NCBI GenBank assembly: GCA_973895155.1
Contig: OZ316898.1
Span: 21,328,001-21,392,000 of the forward strand
Direction: 5' to 3'
From: Marsupella aquatica
Taxonomy: Eukaryota; Marchantiophyta
Length of the DNA stretch: 64,000 bases
The position numbers were made by a program, and so were the translations under genes. The notes under the pieces are model-generated. The model was not told the DNA's origin. It ran no database searches and worked only from the letters and a program-made list of their open reading frames with translations. Position 1 is the stretch's first letter. Every line of letters begins with the position of its first letter. This document shows, one piece after another, positions 22,852 through 33,422 of this stretch.

Positions 22852-24934
22852 TCACGACACCGGTGGTGGATCCTCAATGGACGCCCCCAACACTTCCTCC
22901 TCAGCCACTGTCGTTGGCCCGCCTACTGACAGATTACCTGCCCTTGACCGAGTCAACTCTCCATCGGCCTGACTGGGTCCACCTTCGGCTTCAGCCTCGA
23001 CACCGGCCTCGGCAATACCCATGGCTTCGGCCTCAGCCACTCCCACGGCTTCGGCTTCAGCCACTCCCTCGGCTTCGGCCTCCCCTTCCCCTAGGGTAGT
23101 TGGATCCTTAGCCGTGACCCTGTCTGGGGTCGGTGCTGGGTCTACCTCCTTGATCACCACGGCCTGTGAAGTCGTATTACTCCTTGACCCTGAAGGTTTC
23201 CGCTTCTTCTTCGTTGGTGGCTCGGCAGCTGGTCCCTTCCCCTTCCCACTTACTTCCGGCACTGGTGCAGTTGACGCGGCTTGTCCTTCGGCAATTACCA
23301 CCCCTGGTAACTGGTTTGTCCCAACGGGAGATGGACCTGCTGCAGCTAAGCATTTAAATACTGCGGCTTGTTTCTTCAGCCGCTCTGTTTGGTTGTCGGC
23401 CCGCCGCTGTAGGTTCTCCATCTTCCTCGTGATTTCCTCCAACTCCTCTTGGGTTTCATCCAGGTCCTTATGTGCCCCCTCCAGCTCGTTTTTGGCCTCC
23501 TCCTGCTCCCTGTGGGCTTCCTCCAATTCCTTCTTCAAGGTAGCCCTCTCCTCCTGGGTTGCTCTTAGCTCCTTGTCGAGCTCTGCAATGATGACAGACT
23601 CCATCTGGTTCATCTTGGCGTAAGTCTGTTCGAGCATCTCGTCCTTCTCCCTTAGGTCGGCCTTGAAGCTGGCCGTCAGGGACGCAAGCTCCTGCTGCAG
23701 CGCCATAATCCCTTGATAGGATTTCCCTAACTCGACCTCCTTCTGCTCAAGGGCTCCGCGGATTTTCTCGAGCTCCCCTTTCAACGCCCATTCCTTTCTT
23801 TGGGTCTCCGCCATGGCCCGGCTGTTGGCTGTTATGTGGGCCTCCTCTGTATTCTTCAGCTCTTGCTTCCACTTCTCCCTCTCTTTGATCGTGTCGGCCA
23901 ACTCTTCCTGCGTCTGAGTCAGTTTATCCTTGATATTCTGATTATCAGCCTGCGCGGCGTCCAATTGCCCCTGCATGATGTTCAGCTCATGTCGTTTAAT
24001 CCGCAGTTCATCTTGGGCTTTCTTGGCCGCCCTTAGATCTTCAATCTCGGCTTCCATCCTCCTAAGCCGCCGAATGACCTCGTCCTTCTTGCTTCTCTCT
24101 AAAGCCACCATTTCTTCTAATTGGTGCTTCTCCAACTGCTCCCTATGGAAAAAGGGTCCTACCTCCAACTCCTCTCCAAAGATGCCGAGCGCAAGTTCCC
24201 CACACATCTCACCATACTCCATGGCTCTATTCTTAGCGTAGGTGGAGTAAGTAGAAGTGATCGGCATCGCCCATCGTGGCCTCTGCTCCCAAGCCGTCCT
24301 GCGGATCTCTTCAATCGTGGCTAGAGGTTTGCTTCCTTTTTCGGCTAGCCGCCTGATGTCCTCCGGCCAATCTCCTCCTGGTAAATCCTTTTCCTTAGCC
24401 AGGGCGGCCTCTTCCTCCTGCTTGATTCGCTCCTGAAATTCCTGCACCGTCTGTTTTATGCCGTCAAAGCTCGGGGGAGCAACATCTGGTGGGGGAGACT
24501 CAGGGCTACTCTGCTGGTTGGGGTCCCCTCGCACTACCCTTGGAAGTGTGGGGACAAACCGGCCATAGGTCCTTACTCCTGGAACGTGATGGTCCGACCC
24601 ATAGCCGGAATTATCATGGCTGCAGTCCTCCACTGCCTCCTCTACCTCTTGGACGTCCGGCTTCTCCCTCTCCTCTTCCTCGGTAGGAGCTTCAGGCAAT
24701 TCTGCCTCAGATTCGGAGCTTGAGGTTCCCACGTACATTCGAACACCTGGCTTGGATTCCGGCCTGATTCTCTCCTTGTCTCCAGCAAAGGGGTTTTCTC
24801 TTGTGAGCCGGTGTAGGCCTACCTCTGTAGTAGTGTCCTGCATTGTTGCCGTTGCCGTTGTTGTTGCCGATGCCGATTTCTTTTCTTTCTCCAGTAGTTT
24901 CAGCAGACTCTGCATGCCTGGTTGCTGCATCGGC
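22852..24934 (-). pseudogene. Retroelement extra ORF, copy B (coiled-coil part only)
   Basis: A 692-codon minus-strand frame homologous to residues from about 320 onward of copy C (26353-29442). It starts at MQQPGMQSLLKLLEKEKKSA, and homology stops abruptly at 24934, so the N-terminal helical core has been lost. Residues about 260-530 form a long heptad coiled coil rich in E, K, Q and R. The C-terminal 150 residues hold an Ala/Glu/Val-rich repeat tract and a basic KKKRKPSGSRS patch that could be a nuclear localisation signal. Here the codon that is TAG in copy C is CAG (Gln, in FFHREQLEKHQ). There is no signal peptide or membrane segment. It probably oligomerises; its role in the element is unknown. 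Confidence 0.7.
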
Positions 24935-25164
24935 TCCTTACCCCTCTCCTCTGCCGGTCCTTCTTCCCGTTGATCCTTCCTAGCCGCCGACGCTTAACGC
25001 GCCCTAACCCTAATCGGGTTTTCACCCTCAGCCTTACCTCCGGCCTCGGCCCGGGTTCCATGGTTGCCCCTAATTGTTTATATTTTCCTGGTTTTGTCCC
25101 TATACTAAGGTGTTCCTAGGGTGCCTTCCTGCTTTACCCACTTAACCGGTCGAGTGATTCCTGT

Positions 25165-25911
25165 CTAGGCATCACACACTTCAAGCATTTCCTCTAGCAC
25201 GTTGCATCTACCTTCCACACCCCCATTACCCCCGAATCTGCCTAAATGAGATGGATGACAAGGTTCCAGCTTCCTTGTTTTTGGCCCTGATTTGGACAAA
25301 CGTCCAGCTTGACGAAGAACTGGATGCTTACGGATCCAAGTTTTTACAGAATCGCGACTGAATTCGTTTGTGAAAATTATAGCTTTGTCGATAGTTATCC
25401 TCTCGCAAAGCTCATCGTCACCTATGGTACGCGCCATGATGTGTGCCATCTCTCTGGTTCGGGACAGGAAAAGTCCATGTCTGTGATTCAATAAGAAGTT
25501 TACCCTACCAAGCCCGTAAAGTATATCATCACAACATATGTCACGATCCTCATCCATGAACGACTCACAAGTGGGATCAAAGAATCCGTGCGATGTGATG
25601 TTCATCCGGACATCGTACGGTTTGAGGCAATGTGCACAGCAGAATCTTCCAGCAAGTGCGACAAATTGCTTGAAACTCAAACCTTCAAGATCCTCCACTG
25701 TTATGATGAGCTGCCTCTCTCCCGGCCATCGCTTGGGATCGGCAGTTACACAACAGTCCGCGACTGCACCAAAAGTGACCCAGCGTTTCTGCTCCTTCTT
25801 GGTTGCTATGCCTCGAAGGACACACCGCCACACGCCCATCACTTGCATCAATTCAAAAGACCATGATGGAACCGATTCAGAGATACGAGCATATCCCTTC
25901 ACTTTAGGTGT
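25165..25911 (-). CDS. Unrecognised Cys-rich protein, exon or fragment
   Basis: A frame of about 248 codons on the minus strand, ending in TGA at 25165. I do not recognise the family. Visible features are a central Cys/His cluster (RFCCAHCLKP, then a later C-x5-C and DICCDD, residues about 95-145) that could bind zinc, a hydrophobic start, and a basic tail (SKSGPKTRKLEPCH). The first in-frame codon after the upstream TAG (25912-25914) is not an ATG. The sequence CTATAG just before the frame looks like a 3' splice site, so this may be an internal or last exon. The upstream part lies in or beyond the N gap at 26022. Confidence 0.35.
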   Translation of the reverse strand, partial: TPKVKGYARISESVPSWSFELMQVMGVWRCVLRGIATKKEQKRWVTFGAVADCCVTADPKRWPGERQLIITVEDLEGLSFKQFVALAGRFCCAHCLKPYDVRMNITSHGFFDPTCESFMDEDRDICCDDILYGLGRVNFLLNHRHGLFLSRTREMAHIMARTIGDDELCERITIDKAIIFTNEFSRDSVKTWIRKHPVLRQAGRLSKSGPKTRKLEPCHPSHLGRFGGNGGVEGRCNVLEEMLEVCDA

Positions 25912-26021
25912 CTATAGCGGCAGATGGCTCAAATCGCAGAGAAGCGGTTCAACTCCTACGATCGAGCAACAAGCAAAGTATTTAGATTTTAGCACCACAA
26001 GAACACGGACGAAGGTGTTTC

Positions 26022-26121
26022 NNNNNNNNNNNNNNNNNNNNNNNNNNNNNNNNNNNNNNNNNNNNNNNNNNNNNNNNNNNNNNNNNNNNNNNNNNNNNNN
26101 NNNNNNNNNNNNNNNNNNNNN
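26022..26121. other. Assembly gap (100 N)
   Basis: Exactly 100 undetermined bases, the conventional size for a scaffold join of unknown length. The 5' part of the gypsy element to its right, and possibly part of the Cys-rich gene to its left, fall in this gap. Linkage across it should not be assumed. Confidence 0.98.
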
Positions 26122-26352
26122 ACTGAGTACATCAAGACTTACGAGGACAAGGAATCAGAAAGGGCAGCTCGAGAATGGCAGGAGCTCGCTCGATTGTGGG
26201 AGCTGCAGAAGACGGCTTTCTTAGGAGGCGAACTCATCAAGGACGAGTTCCTGTGGACGCCTACTTCCAATCAACTCGACGATCTTCTGTTTTGCAAAGA
26301 CAGCGTCGTCGGCATCCGAGAGGCCATCAAGAACTACAACGACATACACTAG
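26122..26352 (+). pseudogene. Gypsy pol C-terminal end, 5' part in gap
   Basis: Seventy-six codons open directly from the gap to a TAG at 26350-26352. The peptide (for example LWELQKTAFLGGELIKDEF) has no catalytic motif. It lies in the position of the end of the pol polyprotein, immediately 5' of the extra ORF and in the same reading frame. The frame continues beyond the TAG without another stop into the extra ORF, so the TAG is either the true pol stop, a readthrough stop, or a mutated CAG. Confidence 0.5.
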
Positions 26353-29300
26353 GAATTAAAGGGTAGCACGGAAAGGTGGACCCAGGCAACGGTGCTAGGA
26401 GAAACCTCCACGGCAGCAGAGATGAAGAGGAAGGGAGCCGTCAACGATGAAGCCACCCCGGCAAAAAGAACGAGGTCGGCGGCACCAAAGAGGCCAGCCG
26501 AGCAGCAGAGCAGGAGGCAGGGAGAAGCCAAAGAGGAGGAGGTCGATCCCATCAAGGCCATTCCAACCAGGGATGACACCTGGAAGGGCTGGGCGGCAAC
26601 CCTACCGGTGGAGGTGCAACTACATTTTGCACGGGAGGAGGATGCATGCTTCACGGCCATGCAGACCAAGAAGTACCAAGGCTTCATGGCCGGATCCGGC
26701 TTAGAGGCCTTTGTAAGATTACCATGGCTGAAGCCGGAGGTACCGGAGTCAGACCTATTAGAATTCGTGGGGTCATGGGAACCCGAGACCAATTGCACGA
26801 GGATATATGGGAAGGATTTCTATCTTACTCCCAAGGTAATTGCCGAAGTGTTTGGCTTGCCGATAGGCAATAAGACCAAAGTTGATACCAGGAAGTCCTT
26901 GCCTGACAAGGAGTTCCGGTCGTTCCCCGGGCCATCAACGAAGAATGGCTTCTTCCGGAACACCTGCACCAACCCGCACATAGGAGAGATGATCGACTTC
27001 TTGCGGGTGACCATGCATTGTAACTTGCCGAGGGCAGAGATCGGCAAGGCACAGGTCTATCTGGCAGAAAGGCCAGACCCAAGCCGGGACTACAACGGGT
27101 ACCTCCTCAACCAATTGAAGAAGATCTTAAAGGAGGAGCAGCAGGTAATCGGCATGGGGAGCGTGTCGCGGCTTGGCTATCACATGCCGCTGTTGTGCCG
27201 GTATGCCAGAGGTCAGACTTTTGCCCCGGTACTTCCCCTGCAGGTAAGGGCACCCGAGGAAGCTCCAACGCCGAGGCCGTTGGCTGAGAAGCCTCAACCA
27301 CCTGTTAGCCCTACGATCGAGCAGGTGTTTAGGCCCAGGAAGGAGGACTTGCCGATGCAGCAACCAGGCATGCAAAGTCTGCTGAAACTACTGGAGAAAG
27401 AAAAGAAATCGGCATCGGCAACAACAACGGCAACGGCAACAATGCAGGACACTACTACAGAGGTAGGCCTACACCGGCTCACAAGAGAAAACCCCTTTGC
27501 TGGAGACAAGGAGAGAATCAGGCCTGAATCCAAGCCAGGTGTTCGAATGTATGTGGGAATCTCAAGCTCCGAATCTGAGGCAGAATTGCCTGAAGCTCCT
27601 ACCGACGAAGAGGAGAGGGAGAAGCCGGACGGCCAAGAAGTAGAGGAGGCAGTGGAGGACTGCAGCCATGATAATTCCGGCTATGGGTCGGACCATCACG
27701 TCCCAGGAGTAAGGACCTGTGGCCGGTTTGTCCCCACACTTCCAAGGGTAGTGCGAGGGGACCCCAACCAGCAAAGTAGCCCTGAGTCTCCCCCACCAGA
27801 TGTTGCTCCCCCGAGCTTTGACGACATAAAACAGACGGTGCAGGAATTTCAGGAGCGAATCAAGCAGGAAGAGGAGGCAGCCCTGGCTAAGGAAAAGGAT
27901 TTACCAGGAGGAGATTGGCCGGAGGACATCAGGCGGCTAGCCAAAAAAGGAAGCAAACCTCTAGCCACGATTGAAGAGATCCGCAAGACGGCTTGGGAGC
28001 AGAGGCCGCGATGGGCGATGCCGATCACTTCTACTTACTCCACCTATGCTAAGAATAGAGCCATGGAGTATGGTGAGATGTGTGGGGAACTTGCGCTCGG
28101 CATCTTTGGAGAGGAGTTGGAGGTAGGACCCTTTTTCCATAGGGAGTAGTTGGAGAAGCACCAATTAGAAGAAGCGGTGGCTTTAGAGAGAAGCAAGAAG
28201 GACGAGGTCATTCGGCGGCTTAGGAGGATGGAAGCCGAGATTGAAGATCTAAGGGCAGCCAAGAAAGCCCAAGATGAACTGCGGATTAAACGACATGAGC
28301 TGAACATCATGCAGGGGCAGTTGGACACCGCGCAGGCTGATAATCAGAATATCAAGGATAAACTGACTCGGACGCAGGGAGAGTTGGCCGACACGATCAA
28401 GGAGAGGGAGAAGTGGAAGCAAGAGCTGAAGAATACAGAAGAGGCCCACATAACAGCCAACAGCCGGGCCATGGCGGAGACCCAAAGAAAGGAATGGGCG
28501 TTGAAAGGGGAGCTCGAGAAAATCCGCGGAGCCCTTGAGCAGAAGGAGGCCGAGTTAGGGAAATCCTATCAAGGGATTATGGCGCTGCAGCAGGAGCTTG
28601 CGTCCCTGACGGCCAGCTTCAAGGCCGACCTAAGGGAGAAGGACGAGATGCTCAAACAGACTTACGCCAAGATGAACCAGATGGAGTCTGTCATCATTGC
28701 AGAGCTCGACAAGGAGCTAAGAGCAACCCAGGAGGAGAGGACTACCTTGAAACAAGAACGGGAGGAAGCCCAGAAGGAACTAGAGGAGGCACGCAAGGAC
28801 CTGGATGAGACCCAGGAGGAGTTGGAGGAAATCACGAGGAAGATGGAGAACCTCCAGCGGCGGGCCGACAACCAAACGGAGCGGCTGAAGAAACAAGCCG
28901 CAGTATTTAAGTGCTTGTCTTCATCAGGCCCAACTCCAATTGGGGCAACCAAGTTACCAGGAGTGGTACTGGCCGAAGAAAAAGCCGCGCCAACTGCACC
29001 AGTGCCGGAAGTAAGTGGGAAGGGGAAGGGACCAGCTGCCGAACCAGAAAAGAAGAAAAAGCGGAAACCTTCAAGGTCAAGGAGTAATCCGACTCCACAA
29101 GCCGTGGTGACCAAAGAGGTAGAACCAGCACCATCCTCCGGCATGAATACGGCAATAGATCCCGCTATCATCACAGGTGGGGGTGGTGCGGCCCAAGCCG
29201 AACTACTCAGTAATGAGGCCGGTATTCCAGATCCGCCTCTTGAGCAGGCCGGGGAGACCGTAGCCGAGGCTGAGGCCGTAACCGATTCCCAAGCCGACGC

Positions 29301-29442
29301 CGACGCCGATGGTGGACCCAGTCAGGCCGAGGGAGAATTGACTCAGTCAAGGGCAGGTAATCTGTCAGGGAATGAGCCTACGGCAGTGGCTGAGGAGGAA
29401 GCGTTGGGGGCGTCCACTAAGGATCCACCACCGGTGTCGTGA
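26353..29442 (+). pseudogene. Retroelement extra ORF, copy C (most complete)
   Basis: The best copy of the family. The first ATG is at 26422 and the frame runs to TGA at 29440, broken once by TAG at 28147-28149 where copy B has CAG. Domains in order: a basic N-terminus (about 1-50); a helical core at about 60-290 with GLEAFVRLPWL, EFVGSW, KVIAEVFGLPIG and GYHMPLLCRYARGQ; a Pro/Glu/Ser-rich linker; a coiled coil of about 270 residues after the TAG; and a basic KKKKRKPSRSRS patch with an Ala/Glu-rich tail. No protease, RT or membrane segment is present. It sits between the pol end and the LTR at 29607, the slot used for env-like or accessory ORFs in some plant gypsy lineages, but nothing in it looks like an envelope protein. 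A structural or nucleic-acid packaging role is a guess. Confidence 0.7.
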
Positions 29443-29606
29443 CGGTGCAAGGGCGCCGTTCCTTTTAGGGAGGGCGGACGTGGAGGGAGGAGGCGTGAGT
29501 GGGCAGGGCGGGCGTGGATCTCCACGTTTAGGATTAGGATCAGAACCAGGAGCGGCCCTGACACTTAGCTTAGTGGGATTGCGGTCCCACTGGTAGGAGC
29601 AACACT

Positions 29607-30354
29607 TGTGCTCCTGCCTTGCTGTACATAGGTAGATTCGGGCAAGTAGATTACTGTTAGGTAGATTAGGCTTACGATGCAAAGAATGGTGGATCCACTA
29701 CCAGGATAAGTACTTGGGCAGCGGGGAGCTCAGGGCCTCTTCTTTAGCAAGTTTTTAGTTTGCACCAGCCGGGCTGGGATCAAGTAGTACGAGAAGCTCT
29801 CGGTTAGTCATACAGTGACCCTTGTGTATATTCATGTTTCCTCATGCCTAAGAGCTGAATAGAGTTGGCCTCACGGCTTAGTTCGCAGAACTTGTGTATG
29901 AGATGTACTGTTTGTATGGCAAGTGCATGGTATGACTCAGTCAGAATGAGTCATTTTGCTATTTGTGTGTCGCATTAACTTGTGTGAAGAGTGCCCACAT
30001 CAACCAGAAGGAAGGAAAGTAAGCAGGGGAGTGAGAGTTGGATGTGTCGAGCTGAGAGAGGTCTTAGCGGCTTAACCAAGCCTATTGGGGATCATTCCGG
30101 CGGCGGAATCCAAACATACCTAACAAGACGGAGGGGAAGACAGGGGAAGGCCTAGATTAGGCCGGCTACGTATCTCATGACCCGATGAAGGATCTGTCCA
30201 GTATATGTGTGTAAAATGTTAATAGTAGTAGTAGAAGGTTAGCAGTGTCCCATGCCGCTAAGCCGTGGAAACGGCCTCGCCAAGCGCGAAACCTGCGGGA
30301 ATCGGCTTGAGCTGGGGGGTTTCTTGGGTTTAGGGAGCCATGGGACGCACCACA
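29607..30354 (+). mobile_element. Shared LTR (3' of left element, 5' of right element)
   Basis: A 748-bp LTR, TGTGCTCC...GCACCACA. The right boundary is firm: three copies in the window (this one, 35457 and the minus copy at 21931) diverge at exactly that base. The left boundary is inferred from the TG start because all copies share the upstream sequence. It differs from the LTR at 34710-35457 at about five sites, all C/T. It serves both the left element (extra ORF copy C upstream) and the right element (gag downstream). Confidence 0.8.
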
Positions 30355-30378
30355 TTTTTGGCACTAGATGGAGGGGGC
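30355..30378 (+). other. Candidate primer-binding site
   Basis: Directly after the LTR's CA comes a T run and then TGGCACTAGATGGAGGGGG. A TGG-starting sequence at this spot is where a tRNA 3' end (...CCA) primes minus-strand synthesis, and the layout recalls the T-rich TGGCGCC sites of some plant gypsy elements. The matching tRNA was not identified. Confidence 0.5.
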
Positions 30379-30423
30379 ATTTCTTAAGCCGTGAGATATG
30401 AAGTTTGAACGGAAGCGTAGGTA

Positions 30424-31584
30424 ATGACTGACCTTACGCCGAGGGAAGAAAGAGTGATTCAACGGGAGAGAGCTCGACTGCAGCAGCTCGCCGGGTGGCA
30501 TGATACACAGCGACTGAGAGGGGCAAAAAGAGCTGGTAGCTCCAAAACTGGAAGTGGCGTCGAAGAAGACATACCAGAAGAAGAGTCGGTAAGGAGAAGT
30601 GAGTCTCCAACCGACATGGGGGAACCAGAGGCACGGCCAGACGAGAGGCCAGGGACCAGATTGAGCCAGCGGTTGCGCATACATTACAAGGCATTTCATG
30701 GGAGAGGAGATGAGGATCCGGACGAATGGTTGGATGATTTCGAGGGAACCGCTGCAGCAAATGGAGAATCGGCCATCAAGATGCAGATTCTTCCCGGCCT
30801 GTTCAAGGGTGAGGCTAGGCCTTGGTACAGAGCATTAGATGTGGAAGATCAAGCCATCTGGGATATCTTCAAAACACTCTTTGTTAAGGAGTTTCGACCC
30901 ATTGGAACTTCAGAACTAGCAGTGCTGAAGTTGGGACAACTTTGGTTCAAGGAGAACAAATCCTTCAGGAAGTTCTTGCAACGCTTTCAGAAACTGGTAA
31001 GACGTACAAAGACCAATGCATCTGAAGGTATGCAACTTCAATGGTTGGTGAATGCTTTGCCACAGAAGATGAGTTTTGCAATTAGGAAGGAGAACCCGGA
31101 GACCTTAGCCGAAGCAATTAAGGATATTCAATTATACATTAATGCAGATATCACAAGCCGGAAGAAACAGCTTAAGTCTGAGAGTTCCTCATCAGAAGAG
31201 GGATCACCCCATAAGAAAAAAGATAAGAAGAAGAAACATTCTAAGAAGTCTAGAAGTGATAAGTCAAGCTCGGATAGTGGGAGTAACAAGAGTGAGTCAT
31301 CTTCTAGTTCTGAAGAAGAAAAAACTAGGAAAAGGAAGGACAGAAGGAGAGGGAAGACGAAAGTCAAGCTGGAGGCTAAGCCACCAGATAACATCGTAGC
31401 CCTTACCGAGCAACTTAAGGCTATCATTGCAGAGGTAAAACCGAAGAAGAAGGTAGTACAGGAGGATAGCTCTGTATGGTGTGCCTTATGTTATAAAACC
31501 GGACACCATAAAGATGCATGTCCTAAGCTTAATACTAATCATGTTCGGCATGTGGCCGAGATCAGACCATGTCAGGAGAAGTAG
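30424..31584 (+). pseudogene. Gypsy Gag (capsid and first zinc knuckle)
   Basis: 386 codons from a good ATG. Gag proteins assemble the particle that holds element RNA. Residues about 70-240 are a retrotransposon gag domain (ILPGLFKGEARPWYRAL, then FVKEFRPIG, LWFKENKSFRKFLQRFQKLV). A Ser/Lys/Glu-rich linker follows (about 250-315), and then a CCHC knuckle, CALCYKTGHHKDAC, at about 353-366. The frame ends at TAG 31582-31584 a few residues after the knuckle. Homologous nucleocapsid and protease sequence continues in the -1 frame with a 16-nt overlap, so a one-base deletion near 31580 or a frameshift signal must be invoked. I could find no slippery heptamer in the permissible window (31539-31584), so a deletion is more likely. 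Confidence 0.85.
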
Positions 31585-33398
31585 AGTACTTTTTAGGAGA
31601 TGCCGCTGATAGTGTTTTCGGCATCAGTGAGACTGGAGCACGAGACCTATCCAACAGACCTGCATCTCTATGGTCAGGGTTAAGGAACAATCCAGGAGAG
31701 ATGTATCCTCGGATTATTCAGAACCCGTCAGTACCTCCTAGGCCGAATGTGCAAAGATTTGCGGCGTGCTATAATTGTGGTCAACCTGGCCATTTTGCTA
31801 GAGAATGCCCGAATGCACGCAAACAGGGTGATGGACAACCAGCTCCGCTATGTATGGGATGCCGACAGGAAGGTCATATGCTAGGGCAATGTCCTACTTG
31901 GTTGGCAGGCCTGGCCGCAAATCATAAACTTTTGCCGGTCAAGATCCTACCACCAGGCACTACCCCCGGAGGAGTTCAAATCAACCACATCGAACTAGGA
32001 TGGCAAGAGGATGCCGAGGCAGAGTTCGTACCATCTGATGATGAGGCCGAAGCCCTATCAACCTTCTCAGAGGAGGATTTAGATCATGATTGCTACCGGG
32101 TCTCTACTCGATCTACCAGAAGGAAGGAAAGGTGGGATGGGCTGGCCAAAAATAAAGGGAAGGTTACGGAGGAAAGGATCGACTCTTCGTCAACATCAAC
32201 AGAAGGAGAAGGGAGGGCTCCGGCAATACAGGTAAGCCATGAGCCCACCAGTGAAACCAATCCTTCACAAGATAGCGACTTCAATCGAGATCATCCTAAG
32301 TTGTTCTACCCCTCTGTTACGGCTAGTGTTAAGGAACAACTAAGAGAATTAGAAACCCTGGAGAATACCGAAGCCATTGCCAAGGATGTAAAATGAGCAA
32401 AAGCATTGTTTGCTTCGGAAGACCCAACAGCTGTGGAGACTAGCGTGGCAAAACTGGCCGAATCCAAGACGGAGACACCACCAGAGGAGAAGCCGATTGT
32501 TCCCTATGACCTGGCTAAAGATGTACTAGAATCTAGAGTCTCGGCAACAGTAGGTCAACTATTGAAAAATAGCCCGTACTTCCGGAAGCAATTAAGGAAG
32601 GCTATTCTTGGCAAGCCGAGATTACCCAAGGTAGCAACCAGATCCGACGTACTAATGATAGAAGAAGATCAAGGAGCCCCAGCATTACCATTAATGATTC
32701 AAGGAGAATTATTACTACGGGTACCCATCGATGGAGGATCAGGGGTATGTATTATGATTGATTCAACAGCAAAAGGGTGGGGTCTAACACCGGAGATGAC
32801 TGGAAGAGTGTTGAACATGGCCAATGGATATCAGGTCATTCCCACGGGAGTGTTAACCAGCATCAAGACAGAGATAGGAGGTATCTTCTTTAGCATTAAC
32901 TATGTAGTAATGAAGCCGGTAAATCCTACGTCATTCCGGCTATTGATTGGTAGGCCATGGCTGTACCTAGCCGAGGTAATAGAAGATTGGGGTAAAAAGC
33001 AGTTCACTTTCGGGACCCCCTCTATCACGGTATCCTGGGACACTAAGGATGACCGTAGGAAAAGCATAAGGGAAGTAGATGGGTACGACAGTGGACTGGA
33101 GTCAGCCGATGAAGTACGTTGGTTAGAATGCCTCACTAACCTAACCGAAGAAGGTGTCTTTGGACTAGAGGTACCCCCCAGCGGATTATGGCAAGAACCA
33201 ATGGAAGGTGACTTGGAAGAAGAAGACGAAGAGGTCGAGGACTGCTTTACAATAGAATCCACCTTTTTAGCTGCAATTCCGGAGGAAGTAAAGGATGTAG
33301 ACCAATTGGATGAAACAGCTAAGTGGGGAGCAGTAGCAGGGACAATGGATTTTCTGCAGGCATTGTGGCAGAGCCGGCAGGGTTCACCTAAACCCTAA
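31569..33398 (+). pseudogene. Gypsy nucleocapsid and aspartic protease
   Basis: This frame overlaps the end of gag and is broken by TGA at 32394-32396 (a likely CGA to TGA change). It carries two more CCHC knuckles (CYNCGQPGHFAREC, CMGCRQEGHMLGQC), so the element has three in all, followed by an acidic linker. After the TGA comes a retropepsin-like domain with the active-site variant PIDGGSGVCIM in place of the common D-S/T-G, and the later hydrophobic-hydrophobic-G motif in LLIGRPWL. The protease processes Gag-Pol. The coding sequence ends artificially at 33396-33398, where it runs into CCCTAAA repeats and takes its stop codon from them. RT and all later pol domains are absent. Confidence 0.8.
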
Positions 33399-33416
33399 AC
33401 CCTAAACCCTAAACCC
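33387..33416. repeat. Telomere-like filler at a deletion junction
   Basis: Four units of CCCTAAA-type sequence (30 bases) lie exactly between the protease coding region and the middle of the extra ORF. They belong to neither side: the sister copy at 28320 has ordinary ORF sequence there. Confidence 0.9.
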
Positions 33417-33422
33417 AAACAA

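Noticed and set aside
26353-29442. Extra ORF as an envelope gene
   Set aside because: It occupies the position of env-like ORFs, but there is no signal peptide, transmembrane segment or glycoprotein-like feature; it is a helical core with a coiled coil.
33387-33416. A chromosome end
   Set aside because: Only four repeat units, with element sequence on both sides.
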